Assembly (NCBI RefSeq): GCF_003938655.1
Contig: NZ_RJJT01000020.1
Coordinates: forward strand, 59,211 to 123,210
Length of the DNA: 64,000 bases
DNA from: Rhizobium pisi
GTDB lineage: Bacteria; Pseudomonadota; Alphaproteobacteria; Rhizobiales; Rhizobiaceae
Direction: 5' to 3'
Below are positions 25,883 to 34,069 of this stretch, one piece after another. Made by a program: the position numbers and the translations under genes. Position 1 is the stretch's first letter. The number at the start of each line of letters is the position of its first letter. The notes beneath the pieces are model-generated. The model was not told the origin of the DNA and did no database searches. It worked only from the letters and a program-made list of their open reading frames with translations.

Positions 25883-26872
25883 ATGGCTGACATCACCGAA
25901 ACCATCCAAACAGAAAAAAGCCGAACCGCCTTTTCGGTGCAGGCCGGTTTCCTGCTGGCGGGGCTGCTGCTCCTGCTCCTGGCGCCGTTCTTCTTCTATC
26001 CGATCTTCCTGATGAAGCTGCTCTGCTTCGCGCTTTTTGCCTGCGCCTTCAACCTGCTGCTCGGCTATACCGGCCTGCTGTCCTTCGGCCATGCCACCTT
26101 CTTCGGTGGTGCGGCCTATTTTACCGCCTATACGGTGAAATCATGGGGCCTGCCGCCGGAACTCGGCATCCTGATCGGGGTAGCGGGCGCGGCATTCCTC
26201 GGTCTCGTCATGGGCTTCTTCGCCATCCGCCGTCAGGGCATCTATTTCGCGATGATCACGCTGGCGCTGTCGCAGATGTTCTTCTTCTTCTGCCTGCAAG
26301 CGAAATTCACCGAAGGTGAGGACGGCATCCAGTCCGTGCCCCGCGGCCATCTCTTCGGCTTCATCGATCTCAACAGCTCGACCAACATGTATTATTTCGT
26401 GCTTGGTGTTTTCATCATCGGCGTGCTGATCATCTGGCGCTTCATCAATTCGCCCTTCGGCATGATCCTGAAATCGATCCGTGAGAACGAGCAGCGGGCG
26501 ATCTCGCTCGGCTATTCCGTGGCGCGCTACAAGCTCGGCGCCTTCGTCATGTCGGCGGCGCTTGCGGGGCTCGCAGGCGCGGTGAAATCGATCGTCTTCC
26601 AGTTCGCGACCTTGACGGACGTCGCCTGGCAGATGTCGGGCGAGGTGATCCTGATGACGCTGCTCGGCGGCATCGGCACGCTGATCGGCCCGCTCTTTGG
26701 CGCCGGGCTGGTGGTGGCGCTGGAAAACTACCTCGCCACCTCGGAATTCCCGGTGACGATCATCACCGGCATCGTCTTCATGGTCTGCGTGCTGATCTTC
26801 CGCCGCGGCATCATCGGTGAATTCTACGCCTCGCGGCTGGGGCGGAAACTGGGCTTCGTCTATCGCCGCTGA
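25883..26872 (+). CDS. Branched-chain-type ABC transporter permease (LivM-like)
   Basis: Second permease, 329 aa from the ATG at 25883; an ATG at 25874 inside the livH-like gene would add three residues. About eight to ten membrane segments, with the family motif LLGYTGLLSFGHATFFGGAAY near residue 60 and docking loop FGMILKSIRENEQRAISLGY near 200. Completes a five-part importer. A 136-base gap with a hairpin separates it from the GMC oxidoreductase gene. Confidence 0.9.
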   Translation: MADITETIQTEKSRTAFSVQAGFLLAGLLLLLLAPFFFYPIFLMKLLCFALFACAFNLLLGYTGLLSFGHATFFGGAAYFTAYTVKSWGLPPELGILIGVAGAAFLGLVMGFFAIRRQGIYFAMITLALSQMFFFFCLQAKFTEGEDGIQSVPRGHLFGFIDLNSSTNMYYFVLGVFIIGVLIIWRFINSPFGMILKSIRENEQRAISLGYSVARYKLGAFVMSAALAGLAGAVKSIVFQFATLTDVAWQMSGEVILMTLLGGIGTLIGPLFGAGLVVALENYLATSEFPVTIITGIVFMVCVLIFRRGIIGEFYASRLGRKLGFVYRR

Positions 26873-26942
26873 ATGGGCGGACCTCTCTCTTCTCGGGAAA
26901 GAATCACTTTCCCCCGGGAGGAGAGACGGCGGCGGCACTGCG

Positions 26943-26974
26943 ACTCTCCCTCTCCCCGTCCCGCGGGGAGAGGG
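26943..26974. repeat. Hairpin in gap after importer genes
   Basis: CCCTCTCCCCG (from 26948) can pair with CGGGGAGAGGG (to about 26974), part of the CTCTCCC/GGGAGAG-type palindromes often seen between rhizobial genes. It has no T run; it may trim or stabilise the transporter mRNA ahead of the two dehydrogenase genes. Confidence 0.45.
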
Positions 26975-27008
26975 AAGCGGTAAGCATCTGGAGTTTTGCG
27001 CAGGACAC

Positions 27009-28604
27009 ATGGATCGTTACGACTACATCATCATCGGGGCGGGCAGCGCGGGCTGCGTGCTTGCCAACCGGTTGTCGGCGGATGGCCGGAGCCGCGTGCT
27101 GCTGCTCGAAGCCGGCGGCAGCGACAATTACCACTGGATCCATATTCCGGTCGGCTATCTCTATTGCATCAACAATCCGCGCACCGACTGGTGCTTCACC
27201 ACGGCGCCGGAAGCGGGGCTCAACGGCCGGGCGCTAAGTTATCCCCGCGGCAAGGTCCTCGGCGGCTGTTCGTCGATCAACGGCATGATCTACATGCGCG
27301 GCCAGGCCCGCGATTACGACCTCTGGCGGCAGATGGGCTGCAGCGGCTGGGGATGGGACGATATTTTGCCCTTCTTTCGGAAGTCCGAGGATTTCTATCG
27401 CGGCGCGGACGACATGCATGGCGCCGGCGGCGAATGGCGCATCGAGAAGGCGCGCGTGCGCTGGGCCGTGCTCGACGCCTTCCAGCAAGCGGCAAAGGAA
27501 GCGGGCATTCCGGAGACTGCGGATTTCAACCGTGGCAGCAATGAAGGGTCCGGCTATTTCGACGTCAACCAGCGTTCCGGCATCCGCTGGAATACCTCGA
27601 AGGCCTTCCTGCGCCCGGCGATAACGCGCGCCAACCTGACCGTCCTGACCAAGGCGCAGGTCCGACGGCTCCTAGTGGAGGGGGACGCCGTCGCCGGTGT
27701 CGAGTTCCAGCATGACGGCGTGACCAAACACGCCTATGCGGCGAGAGAAACCGTCCTTTCAGCCGGTTCGATCGGCTCGCCGCATATTCTGGAACTGTCC
27801 GGCATCGGCAGGGGCGAAGTGCTGCGCCGGGCCGGCGTCGATGTCGTCGCCGAGGTGAAGGGCGTCGGCGAGAACCTGCAGGATCATCTGCAATTGCGCC
27901 TGGCCTACAAGGTGACGGGCGTTCCGACGCTGAACGAGAAAGCGACGAAGCTGATCGGCAAGGCGGCGATCGGGCTCGAATATCTCGTCCGCCGCTCCGG
28001 GCCGATGGCGATGGCGCCGAGCCAGCTCGGCATCTTCACCCGCTCCGGTCCGGATCGGGAAACGCCAGACCTGCAATATCACGTGCAGCCGGTATCGCTG
28101 GAAAAGTTCGGCGATCCCGTCCATCCTTTCCCGGCAATCACCGCAAGCGTCTGCAATCTCAGGCCGGAAAGCCGGGGTTCGGTGCATCTGTCAAGCCCGG
28201 ATTTCGCCGCCCAGCCGACGATCAGCCCGAAATACCTCTCGACGCAGCGCGATCGTGACATAGCTGTCCGCTCCATACGGTTGACGCGCAGGATCGTGGC
28301 GCAGCCCTCGTTTGCTCGTTTCAGGCCTGAAGAATTCAAGCCGGGGCCGGCCTATCAGACGGAGGCCGATCTGGAGCGGGCGGCGGGCGATATCGGCACG
28401 ACGATTTTCCATCCCGTCGGCACCTGCCGCATGGGCGCCGACAGGGACAGCGTCGTCGATCCCAGGCTGAAACTTCGGGCGCTCGGCAAGCTCAGGATCG
28501 CCGACGCCTCGGTGATGCCGTCGATCACGTCGGGCAACACCAATTCGCCGACGATCATGATCGCCGAAAAGGCGGCCGCGATGATCCTCGAAGACAATCG
28601 ATAG
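27009..28604 (+). CDS. GMC-family flavin oxidoreductase (choline/alcohol dehydrogenase-like)
   Basis: Glucose-methanol-choline oxidoreductase, 531 aa, oxidising an alcohol with FAD. Dinucleotide motif GAGSAGC at residues 10-16, GMC signature GGCSSINGMIYMRG near 88, second signature GSIGSPHILELSGIG near 255, and C-terminal catalytic region HPVGTCRMG plus SGNTNSPTIMIAEKA. It resembles BetA in length, but no betaine aldehyde dehydrogenase is nearby, so choline is not assured. CAGGA precedes the ATG; the frame is open upstream into the spacer. Nine bases later the dehydrogenase gene begins, suggesting a two-step oxidation of an imported compound. Confidence 0.85.
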   Translation: MDRYDYIIIGAGSAGCVLANRLSADGRSRVLLLEAGGSDNYHWIHIPVGYLYCINNPRTDWCFTTAPEAGLNGRALSYPRGKVLGGCSSINGMIYMRGQARDYDLWRQMGCSGWGWDDILPFFRKSEDFYRGADDMHGAGGEWRIEKARVRWAVLDAFQQAAKEAGIPETADFNRGSNEGSGYFDVNQRSGIRWNTSKAFLRPAITRANLTVLTKAQVRRLLVEGDAVAGVEFQHDGVTKHAYAARETVLSAGSIGSPHILELSGIGRGEVLRRAGVDVVAEVKGVGENLQDHLQLRLAYKVTGVPTLNEKATKLIGKAAIGLEYLVRRSGPMAMAPSQLGIFTRSGPDRETPDLQYHVQPVSLEKFGDPVHPFPAITASVCNLRPESRGSVHLSSPDFAAQPTISPKYLSTQRDRDIAVRSIRLTRRIVAQPSFARFRPEEFKPGPAYQTEADLERAAGDIGTTIFHPVGTCRMGADRDSVVDPRLKLRALGKLRIADASVMPSITSGNTNSPTIMIAEKAAAMILEDNR

Positions 28605-28613
28605 GAGAAGACC

Positions 28614-29495
28614 ATGGCAAGGATCGCATTCATCGGATTGGGCAACATGGGTGGCCCGATGGCCGCCAATCTGGTCAAGGCAGGCCACGAGGTGACGGGC
28701 TTCGATCTCGCGGCACCCGTGCTGAAGGCGGCCGAGGAGAACGGTGTAACGCCGGCGAGCCATATTAGCCAGGCGGTCAAGGATGCCGAAATCGTCGTCA
28801 CCATGCTGCCGCAGGGCAGGCACGTGCTGACGGCGTGGACGGACATCCTGCAGTCCATCGCACAAGGCACGCTGGTCATCGATTGCTCCACCATCGATGT
28901 CGAGAGCAGCCGCAAGGCGCATGAGATGGCCAAGGCCGCAAGCTGCCTGTCGCTCGACGCGCCCGTCTCCGGCGGCACCGGCGGGGCGAGCGCGGGCACG
29001 CTGACCTTCATGGCCGGCGGCTCGCAAGAGGCGTTCGCCAAGGCGAAGCCGATCCTCGAGGGCATGGGAAAGAAGATCGTCCATTGCGGCGAGGCCGGTG
29101 CCGGCCAGGCGGCGAAGATCTGCAACAATATGATCCTCGGCATTTCGATGGTCGGCGTCTGCGAAGCCTTCGTGCTTGCCGAGAAACTCGGCCTGTCGCA
29201 TCAGGCGCTGTTCGACGTCGCCTCCACCTCATCGGGGCAGTGCTGGTCGATCAATACCTATTGCCCGGTGCCGGGACCCGTGCCGACCTCGCCAGCGAAC
29301 AATGGCTATAAACCAGGTTTTGCCGCCGCACTGATGCTGAAGGATCTCAGGCTCTCGCAGGAAGCCGCACTCGCAAGCGGCGCCTCCACGCCGCTCGGAG
29401 CGGAGGCCGCTCAGCTTTACGCGCTCTTCGAAAAGCTGGGCAATGGCGGCAGGGATTTTTCAGCCATCATCGAGATGTTCCGCGAGAAGGTGTAA
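28614..29495 (+). CDS. 3-hydroxyisobutyrate dehydrogenase-type enzyme
   Basis: Beta-hydroxyacid dehydrogenase, 293 aa. N-terminal NAD motif GLGNMGGPMAANL, substrate motif DAPVSGGTGGASAGTL near residue 122 and the catalytic Lys in GAGQAAKICNNMILG near 170. Length and the long insert INTYCPVPGPVPTSPANNGYKPGF are typical of MmsB, which oxidises 3-hydroxyisobutyrate in valine breakdown. A good GGAG site precedes it and it closely follows the GMC gene. Other beta-hydroxyacids are possible substrates. Confidence 0.82.
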   Translation: MARIAFIGLGNMGGPMAANLVKAGHEVTGFDLAAPVLKAAEENGVTPASHISQAVKDAEIVVTMLPQGRHVLTAWTDILQSIAQGTLVIDCSTIDVESSRKAHEMAKAASCLSLDAPVSGGTGGASAGTLTFMAGGSQEAFAKAKPILEGMGKKIVHCGEAGAGQAAKICNNMILGISMVGVCEAFVLAEKLGLSHQALFDVASTSSGQCWSINTYCPVPGPVPTSPANNGYKPGFAAALMLKDLRLSQEAALASGASTPLGAEAAQLYALFEKLGNGGRDFSAIIEMFREKV

Positions 29496-29516
29496 CCGAC
29501 GGCTGTCGAGCCGCCA

Positions 29517-30278
29517 TCAATCGACCTTGGACACCGAAAAACCGAGCCTGATGTCGCCGAAGAGAATGTCGATCTCACCGGGTCCGGTCAGTTCGACCGC
29601 GCCGCTCAACGTGCCTGTGGTGACGAGCGCGCCTGCCTTCAGCGATGCTTCGGGACGCGAGCCGTTATTGGCGTAGTCGACGAGCCAGGTGAGAACATCG
29701 CCCTTCGGATGCTGCGCCGGACCATCATAGATCGTGCGGCCGGCATGGGTAACCCTGAGGGGCGTGCCGCCGGCAGTATCGACGACGCTTTTGTCGACCT
29801 TGGGGCCGAGCACATAGCCGCTATTGCCGAGGCGGTCGGCGAGGAACAGCGGAAAGGAGATGCCGCCGCTTTCCCTGACGGCGCTGACCAGCAGTTCGGC
29901 GCCGAGATGGACAGCGGAGATCGCCTCGACCACTTCGGCGCGGCTGTATGGTCTCTCGGGGCGGATCGGCAGGTCCTTGCCGAGGCGCACGGCGATCTCG
30001 GTTTCGAATTTCAGGCCCGGATACCAGCGAATGCTGGCGCCCGAGACAGCTTCGACATAGGGGTGCAGCGGTCCGGCGACCCCCTGGCCCTGCGGCGAGG
30101 CCGTCACCTTCCAGGCATTGCTGGAAATGCCATCCGCGGCGGCGAGAAAATTCTGCGTCTCCATCGCTTGATGCAGGTCGGCCGGCAGCGTGAACGTGCT
30201 CGTTGTCTCCTGCCTGCCGGCTTGGCGCAGGCCGTGAAGCCTGGCCGCAAGGGCGCGCGGATCGAATGTGTCTGTCAT
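29517..30278 (-). CDS. FAH-family hydratase (2-keto-4-pentenoate hydratase-like)
   Basis: Fumarylacetoacetate-hydrolase-superfamily protein of the MhpD/2-hydroxypenta-2,4-dienoate hydratase type, 253 aa. Visible are the family stretch FETEIAVRLGKDLP (metal-binding Glu residues) and the later GDVLTWLVDYAN. GAGGAG precedes the ATG at 30278. It starts 76 bases after rhaK on the same strand and could be read through from the rhamnose operon. The leader also carries GATCGTTT (30336-30343), a half-site like the proposed RhaR operator, though that could be chance. A role in rhamnose breakdown is unproven. Confidence 0.75.
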   Translation of the reverse strand: MTDTFDPRALAARLHGLRQAGRQETTSTFTLPADLHQAMETQNFLAAADGISSNAWKVTASPQGQGVAGPLHPYVEAVSGASIRWYPGLKFETEIAVRLGKDLPIRPERPYSRAEVVEAISAVHLGAELLVSAVRESGGISFPLFLADRLGNSGYVLGPKVDKSVVDTAGGTPLRVTHAGRTIYDGPAQHPKGDVLTWLVDYANNGSRPEASLKAGALVTTGTLSGAVELTGPGEIDILFGDIRLGFSVSKVD

Positions 30279-30354
30279 GGCATCTCCTCGAGTGATTTTC
30301 GAGGTGCACACTAACCGCAAGGTCCGGCCGAACAAGATCGTTTTGGAAAGAATC

Positions 30355-31734
30355 CTACTCCATCGCCGCGTACCAGCGATGGCGATAAGCGGCCAGTCCC
30401 TGGATATCGGCCGGCGGAAACTGCGTCTCGCTGCCTGATACCGGCCGGATGCCGGTGAGAAGCGCTGCACCCTGGCTGGTGCCGGTTGTCCCGGGAAGGG
30501 CCAGGACCTCGCGGCCGACCAGCGCCGCAAGCAGCTTGAGATAGATCTCGTTCAGGGCAAAAGGCCCTTCGACGATCACTGGGCCTTTGGCGCCGATCAG
30601 CCCGAGGCAGGCGTCAGTCATCAACGCAAGATAAAGGCAGGCGCTAGCATGGCGTTCCTCGCGGCTTGCTTCCTCCGCGCCCTCCCAGCGGCCTGCCTTG
30701 TCAGGAAAAGGTCCGGAACCGGGAGCGATGTTCGGCAGCAGCATCATGCCCTTTGCGATCACAGCCCCGATCGCTGCCTGAGCATTCTTTTCGTCGACAT
30801 TGCCGATCTCGGCTGAGAGGATCTCGAACTCCCGCCCACCCATGAAACGAGAGGAGGGAACAGCGCGGCCATAGGCATCGACATTGGCGAGCGCATCGCG
30901 TTTCGAATCGAGATGATCGAGATCGCCGCCGACGCCGAAACTGATGACCCAGGTGCCCGTGGAGACGACGGCGAAGGGCGCCTCGCGATGGACGAGGTGC
31001 GGCAGCAGCGACGCGTTGGAATCATGGATGCCGCAATAGACCGGCACCGGCGCTGCAAGGCCGAGTTCGGCGGCGATATCAGGCAGGACCGGGCCGAGCG
31101 CATCGAAGGCGGAACGGATCGGCGCCATCAGGTCGCGGATGCCAAGCCTGTCGACCAGCGAAGAATAGCTGCCGACCTTCGGATTCCAGAGGTCGGTGTG
31201 GCAACCGAGCGAGGTCAGCTCGTTGGCGGCGACGCCGGTCAGCCGTGCCGCCCAATACTGCGCGTAGGTGAGGATGGCCGCGACTCTGGCGAATTCTTCG
31301 GGAAAGGCGGTTTTCTGGTAATGCAGCTGCGCGCCGACATTGAGGCCCATCGAGAGGCGCGGCGAAAAGGTTTCGTCGAAGGAGGGACGCAGCCGTGTAT
31401 AGGCATCGCGGATCTCCCGCGGATATTCGTGTTCGTAATCGATCACAGGCATGGCAAGCGTGCCGTCCTCGCCGATGAGCGCGGCGGCGGCGCCGTGGGT
31501 GGTGATCGAAATGGCGTCGAAGCCGGGTTCCCGCGCAAGGCTCTTCAGCGCGTCGAGCGTAAACGACCAGAGAGCCTCTATGTCGTAATGCGGGTAAGGG
31601 CCAGTTTTGATAGCTACGTTCGGCCGCTTCAGGACGGCGATCTCGGCGCCTGTCTCGCTGTCGAGCACGACGACCTTGGCATTGGTTTTGCCAATATCGA
31701 GGACGGCGATGCGGCGAAAGGAGGTGGCGTTCAT
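30355..31734 (-). CDS. rhaK: Rhamnulokinase-type FGGY kinase RhaK
   Basis: FGGY carbohydrate kinase, 459 aa. N-terminal phosphate-binding DIGKTNAKVVVLD, STGTWVISFG near residue 260 and a C-terminal GTTGTSQGAALL complete the ATP site. In R. leguminosarum RhaK is the sugar kinase of the rhamnose locus and is also needed for activity of the RhaSTPQ importer. Last gene of rhaRSTPQUK here; its ATG overlaps the rhaU stop by four bases. Confidence 0.93.
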   Translation of the reverse strand: MNATSFRRIAVLDIGKTNAKVVVLDSETGAEIAVLKRPNVAIKTGPYPHYDIEALWSFTLDALKSLAREPGFDAISITTHGAAAALIGEDGTLAMPVIDYEHEYPREIRDAYTRLRPSFDETFSPRLSMGLNVGAQLHYQKTAFPEEFARVAAILTYAQYWAARLTGVAANELTSLGCHTDLWNPKVGSYSSLVDRLGIRDLMAPIRSAFDALGPVLPDIAAELGLAAPVPVYCGIHDSNASLLPHLVHREAPFAVVSTGTWVISFGVGGDLDHLDSKRDALANVDAYGRAVPSSRFMGGREFEILSAEIGNVDEKNAQAAIGAVIAKGMMLLPNIAPGSGPFPDKAGRWEGAEEASREERHASACLYLALMTDACLGLIGAKGPVIVEGPFALNEIYLKLLAALVGREVLALPGTTGTSQGAALLTGIRPVSGSETQFPPADIQGLAAYRHRWYAAME

Positions 31735-32051
31735 GGCATGTGGAAGAGGGTGACGAGGTCGCTTTGAACAGGCGAATTGTCTGGATTGGTCGCCATGATA
31801 TCGGCCATGTGAGCCCACCATTTCTTCATGACCGGATGTTCCGGCAGGCTCGCCATCGTGTGCTCGGCCGGCCGCGTCAACACGCCGAACAGCGTGTTGG
31901 TCTCGCGGTCGAGATGGATGGAATAGTCGCTGGCGCCTGACTTGTGTAGGAGATCGACCAGTTCTGGCCAAATCTCGTCATGCCGCTTCCTGTATTCTGC
32001 CTCCATGCCGGGATTGAGCTTCATCTTGAAGGCGTGTTTTTCCAGGGTCAT
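31731..32051 (-). CDS. rhaU: L-rhamnose mutarotase RhaU
   Basis: RhaM-type mutarotase (106 aa; about 104 in E. coli) that interconverts rhamnose anomers. His24 in YRKRHDEIWPEL matches the catalytic His22 of RhaM, and KKWWAHMADIM matches the conserved tryptophan-rich end. Four-base overlaps with rhaQ upstream and rhaK downstream show tight coupling. Confidence 0.95.
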   Translation of the reverse strand: MTLEKHAFKMKLNPGMEAEYRKRHDEIWPELVDLLHKSGASDYSIHLDRETNTLFGVLTRPAEHTMASLPEHPVMKKWWAHMADIMATNPDNSPVQSDLVTLFHMP

Positions 32052-33073
32052 TTGGCGCTCATGGCTTTGATGCGGCGGGCAATGATCGGGATGGCGATGG
32101 TAATGATGAGAAGCAGCCCGATGAAGATCGACATGACGATGCCGGGCACGTTCAAGAGGCCGAGGCCGAAGGTGACGAGGCCCATGACGAAGGCGGCGAT
32201 GACGACGCCGCCGATCGTGCCGGAACCGCCGAGGATCGAGATGCCGCCGAGCACGACCATGGTGACGACTTCGAGCTCCCAGCCCTGCGCGATCGACGGC
32301 CGTGTCGAGCCGAGGCGCGAGGTCAGGCAGACGGCGGCAACACCACTCATGACGCCGGTCAGCAGGAAGAGGATGAATTTGACGCGTTCGACCGGAATGC
32401 CGGAGAAGCGGGCGGCGAAATCATTGTTGCCGATCGCATAGACCTGCCGGCCGAAATTCGTCGCATGCAGCAGGATCGCAAAGAGGATCGCCAGCACGAT
32501 GAAGAGCACGAATTCGAAGGAGAAGACCCAGACGACATAACCCTGGCCGAAATAGGCGAAATCGGCCGGGTATTTGCCATAGGCCTGGTCGCCGAGCACG
32601 ATGTAGGAAATGCCGCGGAACAGGCTCATCGTGCCGATGGTGACGACGATGGACGGTAATTTCAGCACCGAGACGAGGACGCCGTTGAAGATGCCGCAGG
32701 CAAGGCCGGTGCCGATGCCGATCAGCACCAGGCCCGGCGTGCCGATGCCGATCTGCGCCGCGGCGCCCATCGCTGTCGAGGCGAGCGCGATGATTGCGGC
32801 GACCGAGAGGTCGATCTCGCCTGATATCACGAGCAGCGCCATGGCGAAGGCGATCATCGCCTTTTCGGTGAAGTTGAAGGTGGCGTCCGAGAGGTTCCAG
32901 GCGTCGAGGAAATAGGGCGAGGCCAGCGAATTGAAGATGAAGATCAGTACGGCCACGGCAAAGAGCAGCACTTCCCAGCTCGCGAGGATGCGGCGGAAGG
33001 GCGTACCGAGGCGGTCAGGGATGATGCGCTTCTCGGATGTTTGCTTGCCTGGAGGGGCGGAAACCATGCTCAT
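32048..33073 (-). CDS. rhaQ: Rhamnose ABC transporter permease RhaQ
   Basis: Inner-membrane permease (341 aa) of the CUT2 (ribose/rhamnose) ABC class, with about nine to ten hydrophobic segments. Family motifs are ISGEIDLSVAAIIALAS near residue 84 and the docking loop YAIGNNDFAARFSGIPVERVK near 213. Pairs with RhaP; overlaps it by four bases and rhaU by four. Confidence 0.94.
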   Translation of the reverse strand: MSMVSAPPGKQTSEKRIIPDRLGTPFRRILASWEVLLFAVAVLIFIFNSLASPYFLDAWNLSDATFNFTEKAMIAFAMALLVISGEIDLSVAAIIALASTAMGAAAQIGIGTPGLVLIGIGTGLACGIFNGVLVSVLKLPSIVVTIGTMSLFRGISYIVLGDQAYGKYPADFAYFGQGYVVWVFSFEFVLFIVLAILFAILLHATNFGRQVYAIGNNDFAARFSGIPVERVKFILFLLTGVMSGVAAVCLTSRLGSTRPSIAQGWELEVVTMVVLGGISILGGSGTIGGVVIAAFVMGLVTFGLGLLNVPGIVMSIFIGLLLIITIAIPIIARRIKAMSAK

Positions 33074-34059
33074 GCTGCGACCTCCGCTGCTGCGCGGTCA
33101 CGCAGGATGATGCGGCCGCGATTGCGCTCGCGCCGGGCGTTGAAGACGACGGCGAGAATGATGACGGTTCCCGAGATCGCCATCTGCGTGAAGGGCGAAA
33201 TGCCGATGACGGGCAGGGCGTTCTTGATGACGCCGAGGAAGAGCGCACCGAGCACCGTGCCGGCGACCGAGCCGACGCCGCCGGCAATCGAAATGCCGCC
33301 GATCACGCATGCCGCGACGCTGTCGAGTTCGAAGCCGTTGGCGATATCGACATAGGCGACGGCATAACGCGAGACCCAGAGATAGCTGGAAAGACCGGCA
33401 AGCGCGCCCGAGAGCACGAAGGCCAGGAACTTCGTCCGGCCCGTATCGATGCCGGCATAGACCGCAGCGGTCGGATTGCCGCCGGTCGCATAGGCCGAGC
33501 GACCGAACTGGCTGTAGCGCAGCAGCATATACATCAGCGCGACGATGATGATCGCAACCCAGCTTAGGACCGGCAGGCCGAGGATCGGCGTACGGGGGAC
33601 GGAGAGGAAGATCGGCGTCATCTGATGGGCATTGACCCAGGCGCCGCCCGACAGCACGAAAGCCATGCCGCGGTAGATGGTGAGCGTGCCGAGGGTCACG
33701 ACGATCGGGGGGATTTCAAGGCGCCAGACAAGGAAGCCGTTGATTGTGCCGAGGGCGGCGCCGATCACGATCGCAGCAAGGATGAGCACGATCAGCGGCA
33801 GGCCGGGAAACGCGGCGTTCATCATCGCAATGGCCATGCCGGTAAAGGCAAGATTGGCGGCAACCGAGAGGTCAATCGATTTCGTCAGGATGACTGTCAT
33901 CTGGGCAAGCGCCAGGATGATGAGGATCGCCGTGTCGTTGAAGATGCCGGCGAGATTCTCAGGTGAGGCGAAATCGGCGGCGCGCGTCGAAAAGACAACG
34001 ATCATCACCACGATGATGGCGAAGAGCAGGGTTTCGCGTTTTCTGATCAGTTTGGCCAT
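33070..34059 (-). CDS. rhaP: Rhamnose ABC transporter permease RhaP
   Basis: Second CUT2 permease, 329 aa from the ATG at 34059. That start has GAGGTG six bases upstream; ATG 34065 and GTG 34068 are in frame but sit on top of the ribosome site. Motifs are LTKSIDLSVAANLAFTGMAI and the cytoplasmic loop YATGGNPTAAVYAGIDTGR. Lies ten bases after rhaT. Confidence 0.93.
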   Translation of the reverse strand: MAKLIRKRETLLFAIIVVMIVVFSTRAADFASPENLAGIFNDTAILIILALAQMTVILTKSIDLSVAANLAFTGMAIAMMNAAFPGLPLIVLILAAIVIGAALGTINGFLVWRLEIPPIVVTLGTLTIYRGMAFVLSGGAWVNAHQMTPIFLSVPRTPILGLPVLSWVAIIIVALMYMLLRYSQFGRSAYATGGNPTAAVYAGIDTGRTKFLAFVLSGALAGLSSYLWVSRYAVAYVDIANGFELDSVAACVIGGISIAGGVGSVAGTVLGALFLGVIKNALPVIGISPFTQMAISGTVIILAVVFNARRERNRGRIILRDRAAAEVAA

Positions 34060-34069
34060 GCCCATCACC

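Noticed and set aside
26817..27008. N-terminal extension of the GMC oxidoreductase
   Set aside because: It overlaps the livM-like gene end and a hairpin; the FAD motif expected near residue 10 fits the ATG at 27009.
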